This document shows, in pieces, positions 1 to 9,120 of a DNA stretch of 64,000 bases. The DNA lies in NCBI GenBank assembly GCA_021777755.1, contig JAJYDE010000001.1:62001-126000 (forward strand). The letters run 5' to 3'. Source of the DNA: Deltaproteobacteria bacterium. Its GTDB lineage: Bacteria > Desulfobacterota > Syntrophobacteria > Syntrophobacterales > Syntrophobacteraceae. Made by a program: the position numbers and the translations under genes. Below the pieces are notes generated by a model, which had not been told where the DNA came from, searched no databases, and saw only the letters and a program-made list of their open reading frames with translations. Positions within the stretch are counted from its first letter, which is position 1, and the number at the start of each line of letters is the position of its first letter.

Positions 1-324
1 TCCATGCGCCGGGCCATACAGGAGACCGACCGGCGGAGGCAAAAGCAGCTCGAATACAATGCCGCAAACAACATCGTCCCCAAATCGGTGGAAAAGGACA
101 TTACGGACATCCTGGCCGAATACCGGATGAAGCCGCGCGACTCCGAATTTGTTTTCGAAGCGCAGGCCGATTTCGATTCGGAGGGCGAGGTCTCAGCCGA
201 CCAGAAGATCGCCGCCCTCGAAAAGGAGATGAAAGAGGCCGCCTCGCGGCTCGAATTCGAACGAGCGGCCGCCCTTCGAGATGAAATAAAACGGCTCAGG
301 GAAAAACAGCTGATACTGCAATAG
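1..324 (+). CDS. uvrB: Excinuclease ABC subunit B, C-terminal fragment
   Basis: This is the last 107 codons of UvrB, the helicase-like damage-recognition subunit of nucleotide excision repair, cut by the window edge. The reading frame is open from base 1, and the ATG at position 4 is an internal Met of the usual 'S-M-x-R-A-I-x-E-T-x-R-R-R' stretch. Family features visible are that stretch, 'YNAANNIVPKSV', and a C-terminal UVR domain (roughly the last 40 residues, 'KIAALEKEMKEAASRLEFERAAALRDEI'-like, shown here only in part), which contacts UvrC. The frame stops with TAG and there is about 50 bp before the next gene. Functional assignment is firm; only the 5' part is missing because of the window. 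Confidence 0.93.
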   Translation, partial: SMRRAIQETDRRRQKQLEYNAANNIVPKSVEKDITDILAEYRMKPRDSEFVFEAQADFDSEGEVSADQKIAALEKEMKEAASRLEFERAAALRDEIKRLREKQLILQ

Positions 325-376
325 GCAGCGGTTATGCGAGGCTCATCGGCTCTAACTTAGTGCGAGGAGGAGAAAC

Positions 377-2053
377 ATGGGTTTGCAATTGATCAGAGGT
401 TTTCCGGCCACAACGGGGGATGATTACCAACTGAACACCATCTCTGTTCTAAGATTTGCATCCGAGGTCTATCCGGAGGTGGAAGTCGCATCGAGACGAG
501 ATGACGGGACGCTTTTCAGGTATTCTTACCAGGCGGCTTACGAGAGGGTATGCAGGCTGGCAAACGCACTCGACCGGTTGGGCATCAGGCCCGGCGACCG
601 GGTAGGCGTCATGGACTGGAACACCTACCGCCATTTCGAACTGTATATGGCCATATCGGGGATCGGGGCGGTGATACTGCAGATGAACCCCAGGCTTGCG
701 GCCGAAGATATCGCCTATGTTGTGGGCCATAGCGAGGCGAGGTTCATTTTCGTAGCCGATTCGCTGATGCCGGTAATCGAATCGATCGCGGGCAAAGTCG
801 GTAGGGTGGAAGGATTCATCGTTATTACCGACAAGGCCTCGGGGACGATCGAAACCACGCTCTCTCCCCTCGCGAGCTATGAAGAACTCCTCGGGGTCGA
901 AAAACCCGATTACCCTTGGCGGATGATAGACGAAAAGTCGGCCTACAGCGCCTGTTACACTTCCGGAACGACCGGCAGGCCCAAGGGGGTGTACTATTCC
1001 CACCGATCGGTCTACCTTCACACAACGGCGGTTGCTCTGACCTTTGGCATAAACGTTGCGGACGTACTGCTCCAGATGGTTCCCATGTTCCACGCCCAGG
1101 GGTGGGGCTTCTGGCTGGCGGGTCCAATGACCGGGGCGAAGCTGGTCTTTAGCGGCCGATATACCTTGGAGACCACCCGCGCTCTGGTGGATTTGATCGT
1201 GGCCGAAAAAGCCACAGTGACGGCCGGGGCACCCGCGCTTTTCATGCCCATGCTCCAATATATCCGGACGATGGAGAAAAAGCCCGACTTGAGTGGGCTG
1301 CGGATAGCTTCGGGTGCCACCGAGCCTCCCTTGGCAATGATGAGAGAATTCTGGGAGCTTTGCGGGGCCGAATTCATCCATGCCTATGGCGCCACGGAGA
1401 CCTCTCCCGTAGTGACGGCAAACCGATTGAAGCCTTCGCTTCTTTCCTGGCCGAAAGAGCGGCAGTGGGAGAATCAAAAAAAACAGGGACTCCCGGTGGC
1501 GGGAATCGAAATACGGATCCTGGGGGCGGACGGCAAGGAGACGGCCCGTGACGGCAAGAGCGTGGGCGAGGTGCTGATAAGGGGACCGTGGATCGCCACG
1601 AGCTATTACAACGACCCGCGCACGGCCGATTGTTTCCGCGATGGCTACTGGATCAGCGGAGACGCCGGGGTTATCGACGAGCATGGCTACATAAAGATAA
1701 CCGACAGGGTGAAGGACATGATCAAGAGCGGGGGGGAGTGGATATCTTCGATCGATCTTGAAAACGCCATCATGGCCCACCCGGAGGTTGTGGAGGCAAG
1801 CGTGGTCGGCCTGCCCCATCCGAAGTGGCAGGAGAGGCCACTGGCGCTTGTGGTCCTCAGGCCGGAGGCGAAGGGCAAGACCAGCGGGAAGGACATCCTG
1901 GAATTTATCGGGACAAAGTTCGCCAGATGGCAACTGCCCGACGAAGTGCTCTTCGTCGCTTCCATTCCGAAAACGAGCGTTGGAAAATTCAGCAAGAAGA
2001 CGATGCGCGAGCGGTATGCTGATTTTTTTACGTCCCGGGCCGAAGGGGCGTGA
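377..2053 (+). CDS. Medium/long-chain fatty acid--CoA ligase (AMP-forming)
   Basis: A 558-residue acyl-CoA synthetase of the ANL superfamily, which activates a fatty acid with ATP and CoA in the cytoplasm for beta-oxidation. The ATP-binding loop YTSGTTGRPKG is at residues 194-204, 'YGATETSP' is the A5 motif, 'DGYWISGDAG' carries the hinge-side Asp, and the C-terminal adenylation lysine is in 'PKTSVGK' (K537). Length fits the family. The start has a strong Shine-Dalgarno AGGAGG at 365-370. It converges on an acyl-CoA dehydrogenase and enoyl-CoA hydratase pair on the other strand, which fits a fatty-acid role. Exact chain-length preference cannot be read from sequence. A paralogue lies at 40246-41901. 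Confidence 0.9.
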   Translation: MGLQLIRGFPATTGDDYQLNTISVLRFASEVYPEVEVASRRDDGTLFRYSYQAAYERVCRLANALDRLGIRPGDRVGVMDWNTYRHFELYMAISGIGAVILQMNPRLAAEDIAYVVGHSEARFIFVADSLMPVIESIAGKVGRVEGFIVITDKASGTIETTLSPLASYEELLGVEKPDYPWRMIDEKSAYSACYTSGTTGRPKGVYYSHRSVYLHTTAVALTFGINVADVLLQMVPMFHAQGWGFWLAGPMTGAKLVFSGRYTLETTRALVDLIVAEKATVTAGAPALFMPMLQYIRTMEKKPDLSGLRIASGATEPPLAMMREFWELCGAEFIHAYGATETSPVVTANRLKPSLLSWPKERQWENQKKQGLPVAGIEIRILGADGKETARDGKSVGEVLIRGPWIATSYYNDPRTADCFRDGYWISGDAGVIDEHGYIKITDRVKDMIKSGGEWISSIDLENAIMAHPEVVEASVVGLPHPKWQERPLALVVLRPEAKGKTSGKDILEFIGTKFARWQLPDEVLFVASIPKTSVGKFSKKTMRERYADFFTSRAEGA

Positions 2054-2103
2054 TATTTGGCCGGGGTGGAAAGCGGTGGCGAGGCTCGGTTTTTGTCAAA
2101 CTC

Positions 2104-2148
2104 CGCCCCTCGCAGCGGCGGGGATGACCCCGCCGCTGTGAAGGGGCG
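2104..2148. terminator. Bidirectional hairpin between convergent genes
   Basis: An 11-bp perfect stem CAGCGGCGGGG/CCCCGCCGCTG with an ATGA loop sits inside an outer 7-bp stem CGCCCCT/AGGGGCG. It lies between the convergent acyl-CoA ligase and acyl-CoA dehydrogenase genes. There is no strong T-run on either side, so it may act as a stem-loop end rather than a classic intrinsic terminator. Confidence 0.6.
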
Positions 2149-2153
2149 CCGAT

Positions 2154-3302
2154 TTACTTGTTCTTGAGAATGTTTCGCGCAATCACAAGGCGCATGATTT
2201 CATTTGTGCCCTCATAGATCTGGGTGATTTTGGCATCTCGCATATGTCTTTCCATCGGGTATTCCTTGCAATACCCGTAGCCGCCCAGAATCTGAACTCC
2301 CTCCACGGCCGCCCACATGGCGGTATCCGAAGCCAGCAGCTTGGCCATGGCGGATTCCTTCTCGTAGGGCTTCTTTTGGCTTTCGTGCCATGCGGCGCGA
2401 AGAACGAGCAGTTCGGCCGCATCGAGTTGGGTGGCCATGTCGGCAAGCTTCCACTGGATGGCTTGAAAATTGGCGATGGGCTGATTGAACTGCTCGCGGG
2501 TCTTACTGTAGTCAACGGATTCTTCCAGGGTGGCCCTGCCGATGCCGATGGCCTGGGAGGCGATCCCGATGCGGCCTCCATCCAGGGTTGTGAGCATCTG
2601 CTTAAAGCCTTCCCCGGGTTTTCCGAGCAGATTTTGCGCCGGAACCCGGGCGTCTTCAAAAACCAGTTCGGCTGTGCCCGAGGCGCTTATGCCAAGTTTT
2701 TCCTCGACCTTGCCCACATGGAAGCCGGGGGTGTTTTCGAAATCGATTATGAACGAGCTTATGCCCTTATAACCCGCGGACCTGTCGGTAACGGCGGCAA
2801 GCACGCAGTAGCGCGCCACATTGCCGTTGGTGATGAAGCGCTTCGTGCCGTTTATGACCCATTCATCGCCTTTTTTGACCGCTGTTGTAAGCATCTTCGC
2901 CGGGTCTGAACCCGCGCCGGCCTCGGTCAGCCCGTAACAGCCCAGGGCTTCGCCGCTCGCAACGGGCCGCAGGAACTTCTGCTTTTGCTCCTCGGTGCCG
3001 TAGGCATACACGGGGAAATCGTAGAGGCTGTTGCAAACGCTCATGATCACGCCGCAGGAAGCGCACGCCTTCGATATTTCGATTACCCCCAGGGCATAGC
3101 AGATGTAGTCCATGCCCGCCCCGCCGTACTCCTCGGGGATCGTTACGCCCATTAGGCCCAGTTCGCCCATTTTTGCGCAGATATCGGCCGGGTGGGCGTG
3201 GGTCCGGTCGAGTTCGGAAGCAACGGGCCTGATTTCGCGTTCGGCGAATTTACGGGCCATTTCCTGGATCATCTTTTGTTCTTCGCTCAATTCGAAATTC
3301 AT
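2154..3302 (-). CDS. Short/medium-chain acyl-CoA dehydrogenase
   Basis: A 382-residue FAD flavoenzyme that oxidises acyl-CoA to trans-2-enoyl-CoA and hands electrons to electron-transfer flavoprotein. Visible family marks are 'CYGLTEAGAGSD' near residue 120 (flavin and substrate binding), 'RFITNG', and the catalytic Glu in 'QIYEGTNEIMR' (E364). The length is that of short-chain and butyryl-CoA dehydrogenases. It is followed 23 bp downstream by the stop side of no other gene, and upstream on the same strand lies the enoyl-CoA hydratase gene ending 24 bp before this start, so the two are probably one operon. Substrate range is inferred only as short to medium chain. Confidence 0.92.
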   Translation of the reverse strand: MNFELSEEQKMIQEMARKFAEREIRPVASELDRTHAHPADICAKMGELGLMGVTIPEEYGGAGMDYICYALGVIEISKACASCGVIMSVCNSLYDFPVYAYGTEEQKQKFLRPVASGEALGCYGLTEAGAGSDPAKMLTTAVKKGDEWVINGTKRFITNGNVARYCVLAAVTDRSAGYKGISSFIIDFENTPGFHVGKVEEKLGISASGTAELVFEDARVPAQNLLGKPGEGFKQMLTTLDGGRIGIASQAIGIGRATLEESVDYSKTREQFNQPIANFQAIQWKLADMATQLDAAELLVLRAAWHESQKKPYEKESAMAKLLASDTAMWAAVEGVQILGGYGYCKEYPMERHMRDAKITQIYEGTNEIMRLVIARNILKNK

Positions 3303-3325
3303 ATTCCAAGCTCCCTGTGGGGTAT

Positions 3326-4117
3326 CTATCTTGTCAAGCCGCCCTTGAACTGTGGTTTCCGTTTTTCGAGAAAGGCCGAAACACCCTCACGCATGTCTTC
3401 GCCTCCAAAGCAGGCGCCAAAGGCTTCGGCTTCCAGCGCGCAGCCGCTTCGAAGATCGATGTCCGAGCCCAGATCGACGACCTTCTTTATCGACCCCAAG
3501 GCTGCCGCCGGTTTGGAGGCCAGAAGACGGGCGAGCTTCATGGTTTCATCGAAAAGCCGGTCGGAGGGGAAAACTCTCGCCGCCAGGCCAAGCTCTTTTG
3601 CCTGCTGGGCGTCGATGATTTCCCCGCTCATGCACAATTCCTTTGCCCTGGCTCGGCCTACCAGGCGTACGAGTCTTTGGGTGCCGCCAAAACCCGGTAT
3701 GATGCCCAGATTAATTTCGGGCTGGCCGAACCTGGCAGTGTCGGAAGCATAGATGAAATCGCAGGCCATGGCGATTTCGCAGCCCCCTCCCAGCGCAAAG
3801 CCGTTAACGCAGGCTATGACCGGCTTGGGGAGTCGCTCGAGACCGAAGAAGATCTCCTGGCCCCTTTGGGCAAAAAAACGGGCGCCCAGGGTGGTGAAAT
3901 TGAGAAACTCGTTTATGTCGGCGCCCGCGACGAAGGCCTTGTCGCCCGCCCCGGTCAGCACGAGGACCCTAATCTGCTCCTCCCGTTCCGCCCGCCCGAC
4001 AACATCGGCAATTTCTTCCAGGGTGGCCGGATTGAGAGCGTTCATCACTTTTGGCCTGTTGAAGGTCAGGAGCCCCACGCCGTCTTGAATTTCAAAAAGA
4101 ATGTTTTCGTAGCTCAT
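3326..4117 (-). CDS. Enoyl-CoA hydratase (crotonase family)
   Basis: A 263-residue crotonase that hydrates trans-2-enoyl-CoA to 3-hydroxyacyl-CoA. Both catalytic glutamates of true hydratases are present: one in 'GFALGGGCEIAMACD' and one in 'FGQPEINLGIIPGFGGTQR'. The oxyanion-hole segment 'FVAGADI' is also there. A longer frame runs upstream to 4258, but I chose the ATG at 4117 because it follows an AAAGGAT Shine-Dalgarno and begins 'MSYENILFEI', which is where family homology normally starts. It lies just upstream of the acyl-CoA dehydrogenase gene on the same strand, giving two consecutive steps of beta-oxidation. Confidence 0.92.
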   Translation of the reverse strand: MSYENILFEIQDGVGLLTFNRPKVMNALNPATLEEIADVVGRAEREEQIRVLVLTGAGDKAFVAGADINEFLNFTTLGARFFAQRGQEIFFGLERLPKPVIACVNGFALGGGCEIAMACDFIYASDTARFGQPEINLGIIPGFGGTQRLVRLVGRARAKELCMSGEIIDAQQAKELGLAARVFPSDRLFDETMKLARLLASKPAAALGSIKKVVDLGSDIDLRSGCALEAEAFGACFGGEDMREGVSAFLEKRKPQFKGGLTR

Positions 4118-4299
4118 GATTGGGATATCCTTTCGGATTTGATGCGTTGAGGTTTTTGGGGCACGCGCCCCTCGACAGGGACAGGCTCGCTTTGCGATGG
4201 CAAAAAAGGGCGGATTCGTGCTTGAACGCGCCTGACATGTCTTGGAAAACCATATCACTATAAGGTTGGCTGCCCCGTCTTGTCAAATCGCGTCAGCGG

Positions 4300-5349
4300 C
4301 TAAAGGCGCTCCGGATCGAAGTCGGGATAGTCGTCGCTGCAAAGCTCCCTGCCAAAGCGCGTCAGGTTTTCAATCGCTCCTATCGCCACGAGGATATCTC
4401 CGGCCCTGAAGAGCTCATTTGGTGGCGGGTTGAACACCATCGTGCCTTCGGCCCGTTTTATGGCCACTATGATAAGATTGTATTTGTTGCGAATGGCCGA
4501 GGCCGCAAGGTCCAGGCCGATCAGCTTCGAATCGCCGGGAATGAGTATCTCCTCCATGCTCAGCCCCATTCCCTCCCCGGAAAGGGCCAGTTCGAGAAAA
4601 TCGGTGACGGTTGGCCTCAAAATGTTAAGGGCGATTCGGGCCGCACCGAAGGCGTAAGGGGAGACGACCCGGTTGGCGCCGGCCTTGAGCAGCCGTTTTT
4701 CGGTCCCCGGAGAACCCGCCCGGGCAAATATGTGCAGCTCCTTGTTCAGATCGCGCGCCGTGAGCACTATGAAGACATTTTCCGAGTCCTTTGCCACAAC
4801 GGTAACCAACCCTTTGGCCCGGCCAACACCGGCCATGATCAGATTTTCTTCCTCCTTGGCGTCGCCCGAGAGATGAACGAGTCTTTTTTCCCTCAGCCGT
4901 GCGAGCGCCGATTCATCGGATTCGATGATCACAACCGGGACCTTGTTTGCATGAAGCCGGTCGGCGATAATTTCTCCCATCCGCCCGTAGCCGCAAACGA
5001 TGTAATGGTTTTCCATCTGATCGAGCTTTTTTGTCAATCTGCGCCTCCGATACGCTTCCAGAACGTCTCCGTCCAGTACGATCTGGCTGACATAGGCAAG
5101 GGCGAAGGCGACGAACCCGGCGCCCGTAAAAATCAGCACGATTGTGAAAATACGGCCCGCGGTGTCGAGCGGGCGCACTTCGGAAAAGCCGACCGTTGAA
5201 AGGGTGATGACGGTCATGTAAAGAGCTTCGATGAAAGTATAATGTTGCAACCACATGTAGCCGGTCGTGCCGAAGCCAAGGATTGCGACCGAGATTGCCG
5301 CGATCACCACGATCCTTCGCCCGATTGCTGAATTCCAGAACCCTCTCAT
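4300..5349 (-). CDS. Two-TM potassium channel with RCK (TrkA-N/TrkA-C) domains
   Basis: A 349-residue ligand-gated K+ channel of the MthK type. The N-terminus has a TM helix (about 13-33), a pore loop with filter TVGFSE (52-57), and a second TM helix (about 66-90). A Rossmann RCK_N domain begins at 'YIVCGYGRMGEI' (about 115-125), and a TrkA-C domain follows near residues 260-335. The filter reads TVGF rather than TVGY and has Ser-Glu in place of the usual Gly-Asp, a variation seen in other bacterial two-TM channels. The gene stands alone between the enoyl-CoA hydratase gene and the divergent aprBA promoter region. The ligand cannot be told from sequence. Confidence 0.88.
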   Translation of the reverse strand: MRGFWNSAIGRRIVVIAAISVAILGFGTTGYMWLQHYTFIEALYMTVITLSTVGFSEVRPLDTAGRIFTIVLIFTGAGFVAFALAYVSQIVLDGDVLEAYRRRRLTKKLDQMENHYIVCGYGRMGEIIADRLHANKVPVVIIESDESALARLREKRLVHLSGDAKEEENLIMAGVGRAKGLVTVVAKDSENVFIVLTARDLNKELHIFARAGSPGTEKRLLKAGANRVVSPYAFGAARIALNILRPTVTDFLELALSGEGMGLSMEEILIPGDSKLIGLDLAASAIRNKYNLIIVAIKRAEGTMVFNPPPNELFRAGDILVAIGAIENLTRFGRELCSDDYPDFDPERL

Positions 5350-5860
5350 GTAAAAACTTCTCCCTTTTTATCTGCCCGCGTGACAAGCGCCGGGGAGCCT
5401 GGCGTGCCCCTTGCCAACCATGGCGGCCACGCGGGGAAACCGGGGGGAAGTATCTCAAAATTTTCTTGACATAGCCAGCATCTTCGTATAATTAGGCCTG
5501 CGTAACTATTCGCACAAACCCCTTGACCGGCAAGGCAGTTGCAGCGGGATCGAAGCCGGGGAAGGCGCCTGACAGCCTCTTCGGTGCGGCAGGGAAGGTT
5601 TAAATCTCAAGCTGGTTCTTAGTGTCAGGAGAAACTGCACATCAGCCGCATGAGGTCACGAAATGCCCCTCAGTTAAAAATCTTCGACTATGATCTCCGA
5701 TAATCAATTATTGGCTGTCTGTGGTAACTGTGAAGACAAGGAAGTTGTTTGCCTATCCCCACCGGCAGACAGACGAGAGGAAGGAGGTGTGGAGGCTCGC
5801 GTTCAATCTGGAATTTTGTTGGTCAGGCAGTTCATTCGACTAACCTTTAGGAGGTAAATC
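5350..5860 (+). other. Intergenic region carrying the aprBA promoter and leader
   Basis: About 510 bp without a gene separates the divergent K+ channel and aprB. It holds the candidate promoter at 5466-5492, so the aprBA message would have a leader of roughly 360 bases. An AAGGAGG-like purine stretch at about 5779-5786 lies 75 bp before aprB but no convincing small reading frame follows it. The real aprB ribosome site, TAGGAGGT, is at about 5848-5855. I recognise no known riboswitch. Confidence 0.6.
5466..5492 (+). promoter_or_regulatory. Candidate sigma-70-type promoter for aprBA
   Basis: A consensus -35 hexamer TTGACA (5466-5471) and a consensus -10 hexamer TATAAT (5487-5492) are separated by 15 bp, shorter than the usual 17. 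It is the only near-perfect pair in the 510-bp gap before aprB and points the right way. The short spacer lowers confidence. Confidence 0.5.
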
Positions 5861-6307
5861 ATGCCAAGTTATGTAATGACTGAGAAGTGTGACGGCTGCA
5901 AGGGCCAGGACAAGACCGCTTGCATGTATATATGCCCAAACGACCTGATGGCGCTCGATAAGGACAGGATGAAGGGCTACAATCAGGAGCCCAATTACTG
6001 CTGGGAATGTTACTGCTGTGTTAAAATCTGTCCTCAGCAGGCCATGGACGTAAGAGGCTACGCCGACTTCATGCCTCTTGGCGCCGCTTCCACCCCGCTT
6101 CGCGGCTCCCAGGACATCATGTGGACCATCAAGTTCAGGGACGGCAGGATCAAAAGATTCAAGTACGCCACCAGGACGACGCCAGAGGGTTCTATTAAGC
6201 CCTTCGACGGATTCGCCGAGGCTAATCCAGCAGATCTGGACAATGGATTCCTCCTTGGTGAGCCCAGCATCATGGGTATGACAGAACTCCTGACAATCAA
6301 GAAATAA
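5861..6307 (+). CDS. aprB: Adenylylsulfate (APS) reductase, beta subunit
   Basis: A 148-residue iron-sulfur subunit of dissimilatory APS reductase, which feeds electrons to the FAD of AprA in the cytoplasm. Two [4Fe-4S] sites are visible: C10, C13, C21, C25, with the 7-residue insertion between the second and third Cys that is typical of AprB, and C47, C50, C53, C57. The C-terminal tail after residue 65 is the part that wraps around AprA in known structures. It has a strong Shine-Dalgarno (AGGAGGT) and aprA follows after 12 bp. Length and motifs match the family closely. Confidence 0.97.
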   Translation: MPSYVMTEKCDGCKGQDKTACMYICPNDLMALDKDRMKGYNQEPNYCWECYCCVKICPQQAMDVRGYADFMPLGAASTPLRGSQDIMWTIKFRDGRIKRFKYATRTTPEGSIKPFDGFAEANPADLDNGFLLGEPSIMGMTELLTIKK

Positions 6308-6319
6308 GGAGACATAAAA

Positions 6320-8236
6320 ATGAGAGATTTCGCTACAGAGGTTGTCGAAACTGACGTGTTGATCCTTGGTGGTGGTATGTCCGGCTGTGGCGCCGCGGTT
6401 GAGGCCGCTTACTGGGCCAAGCCGCTGGGCTTGAAAGTGACTCTTGTCGATAAGGCTGCAATCGATCGAAGCGGTCCTGTGGCGATGGGTCTTTCGGCCA
6501 TCAACACCTACATGGGGTTGGACGGCAAAGTTACCCAGAATCCCCGCAAGCCCGAAAGATTTGCCGAGTACGTCACCAACGATCAGTGCGGTATGGCTCG
6601 CCAGGACCTCGTCTATGACGTGGCCCGCCATGTCGACTCCTCTGTGAAACACTTCGACAAGTGGGGTCTGCCGATTTGGAAAGATGAATCGGGAAATTAT
6701 GTAAAGTCCGGTGAGTGGCAGGTCATGATCGCCGGTGAGTCCTACAAGATCCTCGTGGCCGAAGCCGCCAAGTCCGCATTGGCCGCTATGGGCGATAAAG
6801 GCCAGCTCATGGAGAGGATCATGATCACGCACCTGGTAAAAGACGACAAGGATCCCAGCCGGATCGCCGGTGCTGTCGGCTTCTCCGTGCGTGAAGACAA
6901 GTTCTACGTCTTCAAAGCCAAGGTTACCCTGGCCCTTATGGGTGGCGCGGTTCACGTTTTCCGTCCCAGGTCCCAGGGCGAAGCTTTCGGCCGCTCCTGG
7001 ATGCCTCCGTTTGTTTCCGGCTCCGTCTATGCCCTGGTGTTGCAGGCTGGGGGCGAGCGTACCCAGATGGACAACACCTTTGTTCCTCCGCGGTTCAAGG
7101 ACTCCTACGGTCCGGTTGGAACCTTCTTCCTGCTCTTCAAGACCCCGGCCACCAACGGCGAGGGCGGATCTTACATCGGCGCTTATCCCGACGAGCTGGC
7201 AAAATGGGCTCCTTACTCCAATGCCAAGCCCTGCCCGACCCCGATCCGCAACTACGAAATGATTCTGTGCCAGAGGGAAGGCAAGCTGCCTTTCATTATG
7301 CATACGGAAGCGGTCGTGGAGAGATTCAAGAAGGAAATCTCCGATCCCAAGGAACTCAAAAAGAAGATCAAGGCCTACGAAAGCGAAGCCTGGGAAGACT
7401 TCCTGGATATGACAATCGCTGGCGCCACCAACTGGGCGGCCCACAATGTCGATCCGCTCGAGAAACCCATGGAACTTCAGCTTTCCGACTCGGTCTTCAT
7501 CGGTTCGCATGCATGCTCCTGCGGTTCTTGGACCTGTGGCCCCGCAGACCTTATGCCTGCTGAATTCAAGGATGCCTTCCCCGCACAGTACAACCTGATG
7601 ACGACCGTTAAGGGTCTTTTCACGGCTGGGTGCGGTGTTGGCGCCTGTGCTCACAAGTTTTCGAGCGGCTCGCACGTACAGGGCAGGATCGCCGGCAAGT
7701 CGGTTGTGAAGTTCGTCAATGACGAAAAGGCCTACTCTCCGACGATTTCCGACGCTACCGTTGCCAAGTACAAGGAAATCATCTTCAAGCCTTTCGTAAC
7801 CTATGATACGAACAAGGATTTCACCACCACCCCCGATGTCAACCCCAACTACATTTCTCCCCATAACTTCCTGTTCAGACTCCAGAAGATCATGGGCGAG
7901 TATGCCGGTGGCTGGGAGACCCTGTACGGAACATCGGACAAACTGCTTGAGACCGGCCTTTGGAAGCTTGGTCTTCTCGGCGAAGACATCGAGAAGCTGG
8001 CCGCCAAGGATTCGCATGAACTGATGAGAGCATGGGAATCGGTCCACAGGTACTATGTCGGCGAGGCGTGTTCCCGGTCCAGACTGGCTCGTAAAGAGTC
8101 CAGGTGGCCTGGCTACTACTACAAGTTCGACTACCTGAAGCTCGATGACAGCCAGAAGCACTTCGTCAACGTGAAGTTCGACGAAGCCACGAATGAATGG
8201 ACCGTTCTGACTCGTCCGATGATCTCCATCGTCTAG
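6320..8236 (+). CDS. aprA: Adenylylsulfate (APS) reductase, alpha subunit
   Basis: A 638-residue FAD flavoprotein that reduces APS to sulfite and AMP, the second step of dissimilatory sulfate reduction. The dinucleotide-binding motif 'ILGGGMSGCGAA' lies near residues 15-27, and the 'DKAAIDRSGPVAMGLSAIN' segment and the conserved 'CSCGSWTCG' region are AprA-specific. It belongs to the fumarate reductase/succinate dehydrogenase flavoprotein superfamily and is co-transcribed with aprB. Codon use and the strong ribosome site suggest high expression. A 773-codon open frame on the opposite strand spans aprBA and is a coding shadow. Confidence 0.97.
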   Translation: MRDFATEVVETDVLILGGGMSGCGAAVEAAYWAKPLGLKVTLVDKAAIDRSGPVAMGLSAINTYMGLDGKVTQNPRKPERFAEYVTNDQCGMARQDLVYDVARHVDSSVKHFDKWGLPIWKDESGNYVKSGEWQVMIAGESYKILVAEAAKSALAAMGDKGQLMERIMITHLVKDDKDPSRIAGAVGFSVREDKFYVFKAKVTLALMGGAVHVFRPRSQGEAFGRSWMPPFVSGSVYALVLQAGGERTQMDNTFVPPRFKDSYGPVGTFFLLFKTPATNGEGGSYIGAYPDELAKWAPYSNAKPCPTPIRNYEMILCQREGKLPFIMHTEAVVERFKKEISDPKELKKKIKAYESEAWEDFLDMTIAGATNWAAHNVDPLEKPMELQLSDSVFIGSHACSCGSWTCGPADLMPAEFKDAFPAQYNLMTTVKGLFTAGCGVGACAHKFSSGSHVQGRIAGKSVVKFVNDEKAYSPTISDATVAKYKEIIFKPFVTYDTNKDFTTTPDVNPNYISPHNFLFRLQKIMGEYAGGWETLYGTSDKLLETGLWKLGLLGEDIEKLAAKDSHELMRAWESVHRYYVGEACSRSRLARKESRWPGYYYKFDYLKLDDSQKHFVNVKFDEATNEWTVLTRPMISIV

Positions 8237-8266
8237 TCAGGTCTGTGTCTTGGAATGTGTATGAAA

Positions 8267-8303
8267 GGGGGCGGCCTCCGGGTCGTCCCCAATACTTTTA
8301 TTT
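8267..8303 (+). terminator. Terminator-like hairpin after aprA
   Basis: A 10-bp stem GGGGGCGGCC/GGTCGTCCCC (two G-U pairs, loop TCCG) is followed by AATACTTTTATTT. It ends 30 bp downstream of aprA and 41 bp before the first YkgJ-type gene, so aprBA is probably mostly a separate transcript with partial read-through. Confidence 0.55.
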
Positions 8304-8343
8304 AAAGGCCGTAAAATAACGTGGGTTGTTTGGAGAGTTTTAT

Positions 8344-9120
8344 ATGAGCGAGCAAAATGATAACAAATTCCTGTATACCCTGGATGAAGAATTCACCTTC
8401 TCATGCGAAAATACGCTTCCGTGCTTCAACACCTGCTGCCGTGATATAAATATTTTCCTTACCCCCTACGATGTTTTGAGAATGAGAAAAAGCCTGTGGA
8501 TTCCATCGGAAGACTTCCTTAGAAAGTATACGGTCGCGCTTCTGGGAGACGACGGCATACCCCTTGTTGTGCTCAAGATGCGGGAAGATGAGGAAAAGAC
8601 CTGCCCCTTCGTCGGACCTGACGGGTGTACTATCTACCAGGACAGGCCCTGGTCGTGCAGAATGTTTCCGGTTTTTCCGGTCTCAGCCGAGGAAGAGGAA
8701 TTCCTGATCGAAGAGAAAATTTCCTGCCATGGGTTCCGGGTTAAGAAAACATCGACTGTCAGGCGGTGGAAAAACGAGCAGGATATAGCCAAATATGATT
8801 CCATGAATGAAGGGTATAAAAAGATCACCCTTCATGAATTTTTCCAGAATGGAAACAAGATCGAATCGGGCATGTCCAAGCTGGTCTACAACACCTGCTA
8901 TGATCTGGATGCATTCAAAAGATTCATCTTCGGCTCCAGGTTCTTCGATATCTATGACATCGACGTGCAGACTATCGAGGCGATAAAAAACGATGATGAG
9001 GAGCTGCTCAAATTCGCCTATCGCTGGGTGGAATTCAATCTTTTTTCCACAGGGGATCTGAGACTCAAAGACAAGGAGATGGACAAGCTTCTGCAAGCCA
9101 GGAACAAGGCCACATCCTGA
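8344..9120 (+). CDS. YkgJ-type CxxxCC cysteine-cluster protein, copy 1
   Basis: A 258-residue protein of the YkgJ/FliB-like cysteine-cluster family (PF03692 pattern), of unknown biochemical function, presumed to bind an Fe-S cluster or zinc. Cysteines are C21, C27, C31-C32, C87, C95, C105 and C128, with 'CPFVGPDGCTIYQDRP' as the family signature. No signal peptide or TM is seen. I use the ATG at 8344, eight bases after GGAG; a TTG six codons earlier is open but has no ribosome site. It is a paralogue of the next gene with identical spacing of all eight cysteines. Its position between aprBA and sat suggests a link to sulfate reduction, for example cofactor maturation, but this is inference. 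Confidence 0.8.
   Translation: MSEQNDNKFLYTLDEEFTFSCENTLPCFNTCCRDINIFLTPYDVLRMRKSLWIPSEDFLRKYTVALLGDDGIPLVVLKMREDEEKTCPFVGPDGCTIYQDRPWSCRMFPVFPVSAEEEEFLIEEKISCHGFRVKKTSTVRRWKNEQDIAKYDSMNEGYKKITLHEFFQNGNKIESGMSKLVYNTCYDLDAFKRFIFGSRFFDIYDIDVQTIEAIKNDDEELLKFAYRWVEFNLFSTGDLRLKDKEMDKLLQARNKATS

Noticed and set aside
449-1933. A 494-codon minus-strand frame opposite the acyl-CoA ligase
   Set aside because: The plus-strand gene carries clear ligase motifs; the antisense product is Arg/His/Pro-rich noise.
5840-8161. A 773-codon open frame on the minus strand over aprBA
   Set aside because: It is a shadow of two highly biased genes: it covers aprB and aprA in full, has no ribosome site, and its product resembles no family.
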